64,000 nucleotides of DNA from Buchananella felis (GTDB lineage: Bacteria > Actinomycetota > Actinomycetes > Actinomycetales > Actinomycetaceae), in NCBI RefSeq assembly GCF_041380015.1, contig NZ_CP159978.1; one strand, 5' to 3'. The translations under genes and the position numbers were made by a program. Each line of letters begins with the position of its first letter. Positions within the stretch are counted from its first letter, which is position 1. Below the pieces are notes generated by a model. That model did not search any database. It worked only from the letters and a program-made list of their open reading frames with translations, and was not told where the DNA came from. Shown here in pieces: positions 25,604 through 35,458 of the stretch.

Positions 25604-26872
25604 TCAGCCCAGGCGCGCCAGCATCTGCTTGATCGCGCGGTCGGCGTCCTTTTCTACCCTGGCCGACGCTGCCGCCCCGCCCGCCCACTTCAGGCCGGCC
25701 GACGGTCGCACCGCCACCACGCGGCCACGGTCCACCACCAGCGGGGCGAATACGCCGTTCTTGGCCGGGCAGATCAGGCGCTCGCCGGCCTCGTCCGTGA
25801 GGCAGGTGCGGTCCTTGTAGCCCACGTGCAGCTCGTCGAAGGCGCCCAGGAAGAGGGTGCGGTTGGCCTCCTCGCGGTGCTGGGCCAGCAGGTCGGGCAG
25901 GTCCGCGCGCAGGTAGTGGGCTTGGTTCAGCTCGGCGGCGCTGCGCGGCGTGAACTCCACCAGTTTGCCGTTCTCCACGCGGACTCGCGCCAACGGGAGG
26001 TCGCCTTGGCTGGCTGCGGCAAAGGCGTCATCCAAAGCCTGGGCGCACTGCCGCAGCGGCAGTGCGCTCCAACGGGCCAGGTCGGCTGCGGTCACCGGGC
26101 CGTGGCCCGCCGCGTAGCGCCGGGCCACCTCGGCCAGGGCCTGGGCGTGACCGGCCTGGCCTGCGGCCACTCCCCCGCTGCCTCCCACGCCGGTGTGCGC
26201 GCCCGGCAGGCCGCGCGCGTCGATTACCAGGTGCTCACCGCTGCTGCGCTGGGCTTGCACCAAGACCCCCTCCAAATGCAGGGCAATAAAGACCACCCGG
26301 CGCAGGACCTGCGCATCGTCCGCCTCCTGCCCGCCCGACTGCGGCAGCAATCCTGCCTCCAGCCAGGCGGCGTTGAGGTCCTCACGCCGGGCGGCGCCGT
26401 TAGCGATCACCGCGAGGGCGACGTCGGCCGCCCGCTCCATGAATCTCGGCGGCAGGCCCAGGTTCTTCAGGTGATTGCGCACGTAGGTGTCGCGGTGGCG
26501 CAGGGTCTCGCGCAACCAGTGGTGGTCCGCCGCAGTCGTGACGTGCACGGTGCCTCGCATCGGCCAGGAACGCACCAGCCCGGTGGGCCCGAATGCGCCC
26601 TCCACCTCGGCCCTACTCGTGCCCTGGGTGCGCGCCAGGAGGGCATGCGGGATTGCGCTCGCCTGCTGGCCCTGGACCGCCAACAACTTGGCTACCGCCT
26701 CCACCGGGTCGGCTCCGGCAGTAGCGGGCACCAGCCCCTGCGCCACAATCCGCAGCAGGCTGGCCTCCGGCGGCAGTTGCGCCGCCGCCCCGACCGAGCC
26801 CGCTCCGGGCTTGGCGCTCTTGAAGCCCTCTACGCTGGTTGCGGCCGGGCGGTCCGCCGGGGAGCTCGCCAT
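25604..26872 (-). CDS. Winged-helix DNA-binding domain protein (HTH_42/AlkX type)
   Basis: 422 residues of the winged-helix DNA-binding domain family. Diagnostic parts are QGQQASAIPHALLART, the GLVRSWPMRGTVHVTTAADHHWL segment typical of the family, RYAAGHGPVTAADLARWSALPL, and the C-terminal LGAFDELHVGYKDR. Some relatives such as YcaQ/AlkX are DNA glycosylases for cross-link or alkylation repair; whether this one is cannot be told. ATG 26872 overlaps the nucS stop by one base (TGATG), so the two are coupled; pairing with a mismatch endonuclease fits a DNA-repair role (inference). Confidence 0.85.
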   Translation of the reverse strand: MASSPADRPAATSVEGFKSAKPGAGSVGAAAQLPPEASLLRIVAQGLVPATAGADPVEAVAKLLAVQGQQASAIPHALLARTQGTSRAEVEGAFGPTGLVRSWPMRGTVHVTTAADHHWLRETLRHRDTYVRNHLKNLGLPPRFMERAADVALAVIANGAARREDLNAAWLEAGLLPQSGGQEADDAQVLRRVVFIALHLEGVLVQAQRSSGEHLVIDARGLPGAHTGVGGSGGVAAGQAGHAQALAEVARRYAAGHGPVTAADLARWSALPLRQCAQALDDAFAAASQGDLPLARVRVENGKLVEFTPRSAAELNQAHYLRADLPDLLAQHREEANRTLFLGAFDELHVGYKDRTCLTDEAGERLICPAKNGVFAPLVVDRGRVVAVRPSAGLKWAGGAAASARVEKDADRAIKQMLARLG

Positions 26873-27567
26873 CAAAAGAGCCGCGAGTCGGAGTCGTCCA
26901 CCCCGCGCATGGCGGCGTAGTCCAGCAGCAGGCAGCCGATGCCCCGGTCTGCGGCCAGCACGCGTGCCTGCGGCTTGATCACCTGGGCGGCGAACACGCC
27001 GGTGACGGGGGCCAACAGCGGGTCGCGGTTGAGCAGCTCCAGGTAGCGGGTGAGCTGCTCCACCCCGTCGATCTCGCCGCGCCGCTTGACCTCCACCGCC
27101 ACGTGGCCGCCCTCCGGGTTGCGCACCAGCAGGTCCACCGGGCCGATCGCGGTCGGGTACTCGCGGCGCACCAGTCTCACGCCCTGGCCGATCAGCTCCA
27201 CCTGCTCCGCCAGGAGCTCCTGCAGGTGGGCCTCCACGCCGTCCTTCTCCAGGCCCGGGTCCACGCCCAGGGCCTCCTCGACGTCCGCCACCACGTTGTA
27301 GATGGTGATGGTCAAGACGTCGTCCGCCTTGGCTGCGGCCACCTTCCACACCTGCGTGGCCCCCTCGGCCGCCGCGTCCGGCTCCGGCTCGGCCTCGCTG
27401 AAGTTGCATGGCGGGCTCATCCAGTTCAGCGGCTTGTACGAGCCGCCGTCGGCGTGAACCAGCACTGAACCATCGGCCTTCAACATCAGTACCCGCAACG
27501 CCCTGGGCAGGCGGGCATCCAGGCGGCCGGAGTAGGTCACGGAGCAGTCAGCAAACACAACACGCAC
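26872..27567 (-). CDS. nucS: Mismatch-specific endonuclease NucS
   Basis: Endonuclease making double-strand cuts at mismatches, the basis of noncanonical mismatch repair in actinobacteria. 231 residues from GTG 27567. The N-terminal DNA-binding part has the conserved KADGS...SYKPLNWMSPPC. The catalytic PD-(D/E)XK core is D145 (GPVDLLVRN), E159 and K161 (AVEVKRR), with QLTRYLELL following. Length matches the family. A TAGGCT box ends seven bases before the start and no ribosome-binding site is present. It heads a two-gene unit with the winged-helix protein. Confidence 0.94.
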   Translation of the reverse strand: MRVVFADCSVTYSGRLDARLPRALRVLMLKADGSVLVHADGGSYKPLNWMSPPCNFSEAEPEPDAAAEGATQVWKVAAAKADDVLTITIYNVVADVEEALGVDPGLEKDGVEAHLQELLAEQVELIGQGVRLVRREYPTAIGPVDLLVRNPEGGHVAVEVKRRGEIDGVEQLTRYLELLNRDPLLAPVTGVFAAQVIKPQARVLAADRGIGCLLLDYAAMRGVDDSDSRLF

Positions 27568-27574
27568 GGCCCGT

Positions 27575-27580
27575 AGCCTA
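27575..27580 (-). promoter_or_regulatory. -10 box for leaderless nucS mRNA
   Basis: TAGGCT on the minus strand, seven bases before GTG 27567. The same hexamer is found before argS. Confidence 0.62.
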
Positions 27581-27677
27581 GCGGCTCCGGCCAGCGCCGC
27601 ACGCCCAGCCCGGCCCCCAGCGGGTCTGCGCGCACCGATCCGGGCGGTACGGCGGCAGCGTCGTCCAGACAAAACGA

Positions 27678-27722
27678 AGCGCCGCAGCAGGAAGGCCAAA
27701 ATCCTCTTCCCGCTGCGGCGCT
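27678..27722 (-). terminator. Terminator of the ATP synthase/DUF2550 transcript
   Basis: An 11-base perfect stem (27678-27688 with 27712-27722) continues inward with imperfect pairing. The minus-strand tail reads TCGTTTTGTC. It follows the DUF2550 stop by 44 bases. Confidence 0.82.
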
Positions 27723-27765
27723 CAGACCCGGGCTCGCTGCGAGGGCGGGCGCCGGGAGGCTTGGG

Positions 27766-28143
27766 CTAGAGCAGGGGCTCCTCGCGGGGCCCGGCGGCGT
27801 CAACCCAGGCGACCATGGCGGCGTACACGTCGGCGGAGACGCGAAGCACGTCGGCGCCCATGTGGACGTTCACCTGGCCGTCCCCGGCGGGGTCGGCGCT
27901 CATCTCGAAGCTGTGGCGGGTGTAGGCGCGAAAGCGCCGCACGCCCACGAACACGGAGCGGTAGACGTAGATGGTGGTGGAACCGAACACGAGGTAGCCG
28001 GGCACCTCGCGCCCTTCGCCGCCGGCGCGGACCTTGCAGCGGAAGCTGCCGATGCGGTCGCGCAGGGCGGCCTTGCGCAGCAGGGCCAGCGCCGCCAGGA
28101 TTCCCAGCGGTATCGCGATTGCTAGCGCCCACCACCATTCCAT
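27766..28143 (-). CDS. DUF2550 membrane protein
   Basis: 125 residues: one N-terminal membrane segment (MEWWWALAIAIPLGILAALALL) and a small domain with FRCKVRAGG, PGYLVFGSTTIYVYRSVFVG and RAYTRHSFEM. DUF2550 genes follow atpC in many actinobacteria; function is unknown. The start lies three bases after the atpC stop, and a terminator closes the operon. Confidence 0.88.
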   Translation of the reverse strand: MEWWWALAIAIPLGILAALALLRKAALRDRIGSFRCKVRAGGEGREVPGYLVFGSTTIYVYRSVFVGVRRFRAYTRHSFEMSADPAGDGQVNVHMGADVLRVSADVYAAMVAWVDAAGPREEPLL

Positions 28144-28146
28144 GGC

Positions 28147-28404
28147 TTAGCCCAGCTTGGCGTAGTCGGCTAACACGGTGATGATGTCACGGTCGACGTT
28201 GGCGAAGCCGCCGTCTACGTGGAAGGTGTGGGTGGCACCGGCGGTGTCGGTCACGCGCACCTCGCCGCTGGCCAGGGCGGCCAGGATCGGTTGGCGGCCG
28301 GGGAGGATGCCCAGCTCTCCGGAGAGAGCGGGCACCACCACAGACTGCGCTTCGCCTTCCCACACGTCGTGCGTGCGGGCCACGATGTTTACCTTGAGCG
28401 CCAC
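28147..28404 (-). CDS. atpC: ATP synthase epsilon subunit, short form
   Basis: F1 stalk subunit. Only 85 residues: the N-terminal beta-sandwich (KVNIVARTHDVWEGEAQSVVVPALSGELGILPGRQP) is complete, but the two-helix C-terminal domain that inhibits ATP hydrolysis in other bacteria is missing. The frame ends naturally in TAA, with the next gene three bases on, so it is not a visible truncation. Short epsilon forms occur in related actinobacteria. Starts with GTG. Confidence 0.92.
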   Translation of the reverse strand: MALKVNIVARTHDVWEGEAQSVVVPALSGELGILPGRQPILAALASGEVRVTDTAGATHTFHVDGGFANVDRDIITVLADYAKLG

Positions 28405-28409
28405 GGTGA

Positions 28410-29846
<1,437 letters not shown>

Positions 29847-29873
29847 GTTCTTCTCCTTCGTGTACGGGGTGGC

Positions 29874-30785
29874 TCAGCTCGCCGCGAGGGCGTCTGCCCC
29901 CGACACGATCTCGCTGATTTCCTGGGTAATCTCGGCCTGGCGAGCCGAGTTGGCAAGTCGGGTGTAGTCACGGATCAAGTCTTCGGCGTTGTCCGTGGCG
30001 GTGTGCATGGCCTGCTGGCGGGCGGCGAGCTCGGAGGCGGCCGACTGCAGCAGGGCGTTGCGGATGCGGGAGCGCACGTAGATGGGCAGCAGCGCGTCCA
30101 GGACCTCGTTGGCGGAGGGCTCGAATTCGTAGAGCGGGGTGCGCTGCTCTGCGTCGGGCACGCCGTCGTAGTCGGCGTCCACCACCTGCAGGGGCAGCAT
30201 GCGCCGCACCTGCGGGACCTGGGAGACCATGGAGACGAAGCGCGTGTAGACCATGTGGACTTCTGCCACGCCACCGTCGTCGGGCTTGGCGATGAACCGC
30301 TCGTAGAGCACCTGCGCGATCTCGTGCATGTCCTCTTCGGTGGGGCTGTCGCTGTTGCCGGACCAGATGCGCTCCACCTCGCGCCCGCGGAAGCGGAAGT
30401 AGGCGGCGGCGCGGCGACCGGCCACGTAGATGACGGGCTCGCGCCCCTCGTCCACGAGCGAGGCGATCAGGCGCTCGGCCTCGCGCAGCACGGTGGCTGA
30501 GTAGGAGCCCGCCATGCCGCGGTCGGCCGCGACCACGAGCACGGCGACGCGCTTGTTGTCGGCACGCTCGCTCGGGTCCTGGGTGAGGGGGTGGTCGAAG
30601 TCCGCGTGCGCGGAGAGCAGGCCGATGGCCTCGGTGAGGGCAGCGTCGTACGGGCTCGCGCTCTGGGCGCGGTTGCGCGCCTTGCCGATACGCGAGGCCG
30701 CGATCAGCTCCATCGCACGGAACACCTTCTTCAGGGTCTGGGTGGAGCGGATCCGCTGCTTGTAGATTCGCTGCTTTCCGCCCAT
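29874..30785 (-). CDS. atpG: ATP synthase gamma subunit
   Basis: Central rotor shaft, 303 residues. Starts MGGKQRIYKQRIRSTQTLKKVFRAMELIAASRI, the conserved N-terminal coil; C-terminal coil NALLQSAASELAARQQAMHTATDNAEDLI. It starts two bases after the atpA stop. Confidence 0.96.
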   Translation of the reverse strand: MGGKQRIYKQRIRSTQTLKKVFRAMELIAASRIGKARNRAQSASPYDAALTEAIGLLSAHADFDHPLTQDPSERADNKRVAVLVVAADRGMAGSYSATVLREAERLIASLVDEGREPVIYVAGRRAAAYFRFRGREVERIWSGNSDSPTEEDMHEIAQVLYERFIAKPDDGGVAEVHMVYTRFVSMVSQVPQVRRMLPLQVVDADYDGVPDAEQRTPLYEFEPSANEVLDALLPIYVRSRIRNALLQSAASELAARQQAMHTATDNAEDLIRDYTRLANSARQAEITQEISEIVSGADALAAS

Positions 30786-30787
30786 TG

Positions 30788-32416
30788 TCAGGCCTGCTTC
30801 CGGCGAACGACCTGCTCGGTGTCGTACTCGGCCTGCGGGCCGTCCTCGTCGGCCTCCCCTGCCTCGGCGCTCGCGCCGCCGGTGAACTGGTCCACGAAGA
30901 GCTCGGCTGCGGCGCGCAGCTCCTCCTCGGTGGCCTTTTCCAGCTTGCCGGTGGCGGCGATCTCCTTGAGCACGCCGGTGTGGGCGCGCAGGTGGTCCAG
31001 GAACTGCTCCTCGAACTTCAGCACGTCCTCGACCTCGATCTTGTCGAGGTAGCCGTTGGTGCCGGCCCAGATGGAGGCAACCTGCTCCTCGACCGGGTAG
31101 GGGGTGTACTGCGGCTGGCGCAGCAGCTGCATCAGGCGCTCGCCTCGGGCCAGCTGACGACGGGTGACCGCGTCCAGGTCGGAGGCGAACATGGCGAAGG
31201 CCGCCATGGAGAAGTACTGGGCCAGGGTCAGCTTGAGCGTACCGGCCACCTGCTTCATCGCCTTGATCTGGGCGGCGCCACCGACTCGGGAGACGGAGAT
31301 ACCCACGTCCACGGCGGGGCGCTGGTTGGCGTTGAAGAGGTCGGACTGCAGGAAGATCTGGCCGTCCGTGATGGAGATGACGTTGGTGGGGATGTAGGCG
31401 GAGACGTCGTTCGCCTTGGTCTCGATGACCGGCAGGCCGGTCATCGAGCCGCCGCCCAGCTCGTCGCTCAACTTGGCGCAGCGCTCCAGCAGGCGGGAGT
31501 GCAGGTAGAACACGTCACCCGGGTAGGCCTCGCGGCCCGGCGGGCGGCGCAGCAGCAGGGAGACGGCGCGGTAGGCCTCGGCCTGCTTGGACAGGTCGTC
31601 GAAGATGATCAGGACGTGCTTGCCCTGGTACATCCAGTGCTGGCCGATCGCGGAGCCGGTGTAGGGGGCCAGGTACTTGAAGCCGGCCGGGTCGGACGCC
31701 GGGGAGGCCACGATCGTGGTGTACTCCAGGGCGCCGGCCTCCTCCAGGGCGCCGCGCACGGCGGCGATGGTGGAGCCCTTCTGGCCGATGGCGACGTAGA
31801 TGCAGCGCACCTGCTTCTGCGGGTCGCCGCTGTCCCAGTTGGCCTTCTGGTTCAGGATGGTGTCGATCGCGATGGCGGTCTTGCCGGTCTGACGGTCACC
31901 GATGATGAGCTGACGCTGGCCGCGACCGATCGGGATCATGGAGTCGATCGCCTTCAGGCCGGTCTGCAGGGGCTCGTGGACGCTCTTGCGCATCATCACG
32001 CCGGGGGCCTGCAGCTCCAGGGCGCGGCGGCCCTCGGACTCGATGGCGCCCAGGCCGTCGATGGGGTTGCCGAGCGGGTCAACCACGCGGCCCAGGTAGG
32101 CGTCGCCGACCGGCACGGAGAGAACCTCGCCGGTGCGGTGCACCTCCTGGCCCTCCTCGATGCCGCTGAAGTCGCCCAGGACCACGGCGCCGATCTCGCG
32201 CACGTCCAGGTTCATGGCCAGGCCAAGCGTGCCGTCCTCGAAGCGCAGCAGCTCGTTTGCCATGGCGCCGGGCAGGCCCTCAATCTGGGCGATGCCGTCG
32301 GCGGAAAGCGTCACGTGCCCCACCTCGTCCGCGGCCGCCTTGGCGGGCTCGTAGGAGTTGATGAAGCTGTCCAGTGCCGCGCGAATCTCTTCGGGGCGGA
32401 TCTTCAGCTCAGCCAT
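30788..32416 (-). CDS. atpA: ATP synthase alpha subunit
   Basis: Noncatalytic F1 nucleotide-binding subunit, 542 residues. P-loop GDRQTGKTAIAIDTI, SIGQKGS-type segment (YVAIGQKGSTIA), and the signature region PAVDVGISVSRVGGAAQ. A charged, Glu/Asp-rich C-terminal tail of about 30 residues extends past the usual end, as in other actinobacteria. Confidence 0.97.
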   Translation of the reverse strand: MAELKIRPEEIRAALDSFINSYEPAKAAADEVGHVTLSADGIAQIEGLPGAMANELLRFEDGTLGLAMNLDVREIGAVVLGDFSGIEEGQEVHRTGEVLSVPVGDAYLGRVVDPLGNPIDGLGAIESEGRRALELQAPGVMMRKSVHEPLQTGLKAIDSMIPIGRGQRQLIIGDRQTGKTAIAIDTILNQKANWDSGDPQKQVRCIYVAIGQKGSTIAAVRGALEEAGALEYTTIVASPASDPAGFKYLAPYTGSAIGQHWMYQGKHVLIIFDDLSKQAEAYRAVSLLLRRPPGREAYPGDVFYLHSRLLERCAKLSDELGGGSMTGLPVIETKANDVSAYIPTNVISITDGQIFLQSDLFNANQRPAVDVGISVSRVGGAAQIKAMKQVAGTLKLTLAQYFSMAAFAMFASDLDAVTRRQLARGERLMQLLRQPQYTPYPVEEQVASIWAGTNGYLDKIEVEDVLKFEEQFLDHLRAHTGVLKEIAATGKLEKATEEELRAAAELFVDQFTGGASAEAGEADEDGPQAEYDTEQVVRRKQA

Positions 32417-32446
32417 TTGATCTTCCTTATATCCAGGGCTTGGCTC

Positions 32447-33274
32447 TCAGGCGCCGAGCGCCTCGCGAGCAGAGTTCAGACGGGTCAGGACGGATCCGTC
32501 GATCACGTCGTCGCCCACGGTTATGTGCAGTCCGCCCACCACGTCGGGACGGATGTTGATATTCAGCAGGACGGGCAGGCCGTAGATGCGCTGGAGCGCG
32601 GCGGCCAGGCGGTCCTCCTGCTGGCCGGTGAGCGGCACGACGGAGGAGACCATGGCCACCAGGCTGGAGTGCTCGCGGGCGGCGTCCTCGATGAGCTCGC
32701 GCACCACGGAACGGGCCGGGCGCGAGCCGCAGGTGCGGATCGCCTGCGAAAGCAGGGTCAGCGTCGCTGCGGACACGTGCCCACCCAGCACGGATTCCAG
32801 CACCTCGCCGCGCTTGTGCTCGGGCACCAGGTGGCGCCCGGAGACGGCGGCACGCACCGCCGGCTCCTGGCCCAGGAACTCGTGGACGGAGACGAGCTCA
32901 CGCTCCAGCTGGGTCAGCTCACCGGTAAGGTGCGCCTCGAAGAGGATGGTGATTCGCCCCAGCTTGTGCAGCACCTGGATGAGGTCTGCGCTCTCCGCCA
33001 GCTTGCCTCGCACCACGCCGCAGCACAGGTCCACGACCTCGCTGGAGGCTTCCAGCCCGACGCGGGAAACCACGTCGCGCAGCAGCTCGGCGCGGTCGTC
33101 CGCGCTGCGGGCCGGGTTGGTCAGCGCCTGGCCCAAGCGGTCAGAGAATGCCACCAGGTCCGCCACGGCGAAGATCTCGCGGGCCTTGCTTAGGCGGTCT
33201 GCGGGAACGTCGGCCAGCAGCGCCCGCCAGTTGGCGGCCGCGGTGTTGAGAGTAGCTACGGAGGTGGGACGCAT
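32447..33274 (-). CDS. atpH: ATP synthase delta subunit
   Basis: Peripheral-stalk subunit, 275 residues, longer than the roughly 180 of E. coli but typical of actinobacteria, where delta has an added N-terminal region. The C-terminal consensus part is SVVPLTGQQEDRLAAALQRIYG...VDPD-type end (IRPDVVGGLHITVGDDVIDGSVLTRL). The ATG overlaps the atpF stop by one base (TGATG). Confidence 0.94.
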   Translation of the reverse strand: MRPTSVATLNTAAANWRALLADVPADRLSKAREIFAVADLVAFSDRLGQALTNPARSADDRAELLRDVVSRVGLEASSEVVDLCCGVVRGKLAESADLIQVLHKLGRITILFEAHLTGELTQLERELVSVHEFLGQEPAVRAAVSGRHLVPEHKRGEVLESVLGGHVSAATLTLLSQAIRTCGSRPARSVVRELIEDAAREHSSLVAMVSSVVPLTGQQEDRLAAALQRIYGLPVLLNINIRPDVVGGLHITVGDDVIDGSVLTRLNSAREALGA

Positions 33275-33822
33275 CAGGCCTGGCTCCCCTTCACCGGTGC
33301 CTTCTCCAGCTCGTCGAGGAAGCTGTCGATGACCTTGGAGGCGACGTCGGGGTTAGTCAGCTCCTGGCCCACGATGCGGGCCGCCAGGTCCGTGGCCACG
33401 CGGCCCACGTCGCTGCGCAGCTCACGCTCGGCGGCGGCGCGGGAGGCGGCGATGGACGCCTGGGCCTGCTCGCGCATCTGCTCGGCGTGGGCGGCTGCCT
33501 TCTCGTGCGCCTCGGCGGTGATCGTCTTGGCGTCGCTGCGGGCCTGCGCGCGGATCTCCGCGGCCTGCGTGCGCGCCTCGGTCAGCTCTGCGGCGGCCTG
33601 GGCGCGGGCTGCTTCCAGCTCGTCCCCGGCACGCTCGGACAGCTCAAGACCCTTCTCGATCTTCTCGGCGCGCTCGTCGAGCAGCGCCGTCAGCTTCGGC
33701 AGCGCGAACTTCCAAAGGGCGATGACGACGATGGCCAGTGCCAGTCCCGCCCAGAAGACCTCTGAGAGGGGCGGCAGCAAAACCCGCATTCCGCCGCCCG
33801 CCCCTGCGGCGAGCGTCTGCAT
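33274..33822 (-). CDS. atpF: ATP synthase b subunit
   Basis: Stator subunit, 182 residues: one membrane helix (about 19-40, VFWAGLALAIVVIALWKFALPKL) then a long charged coiled coil (DERAEKIEKGLELSERAGDELE...). Overlaps atpE and atpH by one base each. Confidence 0.95.
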   Translation of the reverse strand: MQTLAAGAGGGMRVLLPPLSEVFWAGLALAIVVIALWKFALPKLTALLDERAEKIEKGLELSERAGDELEAARAQAAAELTEARTQAAEIRAQARSDAKTITAEAHEKAAAHAEQMREQAQASIAASRAAAERELRSDVGRVATDLAARIVGQELTNPDVASKVIDSFLDELEKAPVKGSQA

Positions 33823-34040
33823 CAGGAGGCCGGGAAGACGAGGCCGGCGGCGAAACCGATGAGGCCCAGGGCCTCAACGAAGGCCGCACCCAGAATCATG
33901 TTCACACGCAGCGCGCCGGCCACCTCGGGCTGACGGGCGGTGGCCTCCTGGGTCTTGGCGACGAGCCAACCGATACCGAGGGCGGGGCCAACGGTGGCCA
34001 GACCGTAACCGATGGTTGCGATGTTACCGATGACGTTCAT
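33822..34040 (-). CDS. atpE: ATP synthase c subunit
   Basis: Rotor ring subunit of 72 residues with two membrane helices joined by the polar loop ARQPE (35-40). The ion-carrying carboxylate is E56 in LGAAFVEALGLIGF. No sodium-type liganding motif stands out, so protons are the likely coupling ion. Confidence 0.95.
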   Translation of the reverse strand: MNVIGNIATIGYGLATVGPALGIGWLVAKTQEATARQPEVAGALRVNMILGAAFVEALGLIGFAAGLVFPAS

Positions 34041-34065
34041 GTGCTTTCCTTCTTGGTGGGCTCGA

Positions 34066-34899
34066 TCAGTGGTGTTCGACCGAGAGGTTGATGTACACGG
34101 AGGTCAGTAGCGTGAAGATGTATGCCTGCAGCGCGGCCACGAAGGTCTCGAACAGCAGGAAGACGATGCCGATGCCGAAGGTGAGCGTTCCCGCCGCCTT
34201 CACGGCCCCGGCGGCCTCGAAGAAGAGGTAGTGGGTGCCGGTGAAGGCCAGCACCAGGATCAGGTGGCCCACCATCATGTTTGCCAGCAGACGCATGGTG
34301 AGCGTGACGGGGCGGATGACGAAGGTGGACAGCAGCTCGATGGGCGCCAGGATGAAGTAGATGGGCCACGGGATCCCAGGCATGAAGAGCTGCTCGCGGA
34401 AGAAGGTCAGCCCGCCGCGCTCCTTGATGCCTGCGGCGATGAAGGCGACGTAGGCGAACAGGGCGAAGACGAGCGGCACTGCCACCACCGAGGAGGCGGC
34501 GATGTTCAGGCCCGGGATGATGCCGGTGATGTTCATGGCGAAGACGCCGATGAAGATCACGGTGAGCACCGGGGTGTACTTGCGGGCCTTTGCGCCCAGG
34601 ATCTCCTCCGCGATTCCCTTGCGGACGAACTCCAGGACCAGCTCGATCATGGACTGGCCCCGACTGGGCACCAGCTTGGCGCGGCGCGCGGCCACCACGA
34701 AGATCAGCGCGATGGCGACGGCGGCAACGATGCGGACCAGGACCAGGCGGTTGACCTCGAACGGGGTGCCCACAAACAGGAAGGGCTCCGGGAAGAACTC
34801 GTGCTCAAAGTCGATGCCCTGGTAACCATCGCCACCGGACGAGGACGAGAGAGCAACGAGGGCGCGCTGCGCGGCTGCGGTAAACAGTTGGTCCCCCAT
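34066..34899 (-). CDS. atpB: ATP synthase a subunit
   Basis: Proton-channel subunit, 277 residues with five to six membrane segments. The essential arginine lies in the helix around TLTMRLLANMMVGHLI. No good ribosome-binding site precedes ATG 34899; the next upstream gene ends 58 bases away. Confidence 0.95.
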   Translation of the reverse strand: MGDQLFTAAAQRALVALSSSSGGDGYQGIDFEHEFFPEPFLFVGTPFEVNRLVLVRIVAAVAIALIFVVAARRAKLVPSRGQSMIELVLEFVRKGIAEEILGAKARKYTPVLTVIFIGVFAMNITGIIPGLNIAASSVVAVPLVFALFAYVAFIAAGIKERGGLTFFREQLFMPGIPWPIYFILAPIELLSTFVIRPVTLTMRLLANMMVGHLILVLAFTGTHYLFFEAAGAVKAAGTLTFGIGIVFLLFETFVAALQAYIFTLLTSVYINLSVEHH

Positions 34900-34957
34900 T
34901 CGTCGTCATTGATTGGCTGCTGAGACAATAGCCGATTTCTGGCTGCCCTTAGTTAGT

Positions 34958-35458
34958 TCAGCGACCCTCGCGCGGGACGGAAGTCCCCGCCCCGGCGTCC
35001 AGTATGGGCTTAATCCGGGCCAAAGCGCCCACCTCGAACGCGGTGGAGCCCAGGATGCCGACCACCAGGGTGAGGAACAACACAACGGGATTGATGGCCG
35101 GCGTCAATCGCGCCAACGCGATTGCACCAAGCATTAGCACTGACTTGGCAAGGAATCCCCCAAGGAGCCCGGCCAGGGCGAGCTGCGGGTGCTTGGCCAC
35201 CACGCGCAGGCCCACCAGCTGCAGCAGCACGATCAGCAGGGTGATCGCCCCACCCAGGGCGCCACTGAGCGCGCCGCGCCCGCCCGTGCCCAGCCAGCCC
35301 GTGCCCAGCCCGCCCGTGGCCGGCCCGCCTCCCAGCCACCCCAGGGCCAGCCAGCCTCCCAGCGCGCCCAGGGCGGTCACGGCGGCGGCGAAGACCAGCA
35401 GGCGGTTGCGCAGCGGCGCGTAGATGTCGCCGAGGCTGGTGGGGGTGGTTCGGCTCAC
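34958..35458 (-). CDS. AtpI-like membrane protein upstream of the ATP synthase genes
   Basis: 166 residues with four hydrophobic segments (about 19-42, a second at 68-86, LALAGLLGGFLAKSVLMLGAIALA, VVLFLTLVVGILGSTAFEVGAL). A Gly/Trp/Thr-rich loop (WLGGGPATGGLGTGWLGTGGRG) lies between the first two. Position and topology match the actinobacterial AtpI-type protein, thought to help assemble the c ring. The GTG start overlaps the upstream stop by four bases (GTGA). Confidence 0.8.
   Translation of the reverse strand: MSRTTPTSLGDIYAPLRNRLLVFAAAVTALGALGGWLALGWLGGGPATGGLGTGWLGTGGRGALSGALGGAITLLIVLLQLVGLRVVAKHPQLALAGLLGGFLAKSVLMLGAIALARLTPAINPVVLFLTLVVGILGSTAFEVGALARIKPILDAGAGTSVPREGR

Noticed and set aside
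30785..33193. 802-codon plus-strand frame opposite atpA and atpH
   Set aside because: Antisense shadow of two certain genes; the product is compositionally biased (Val/Gly/Ala/His).
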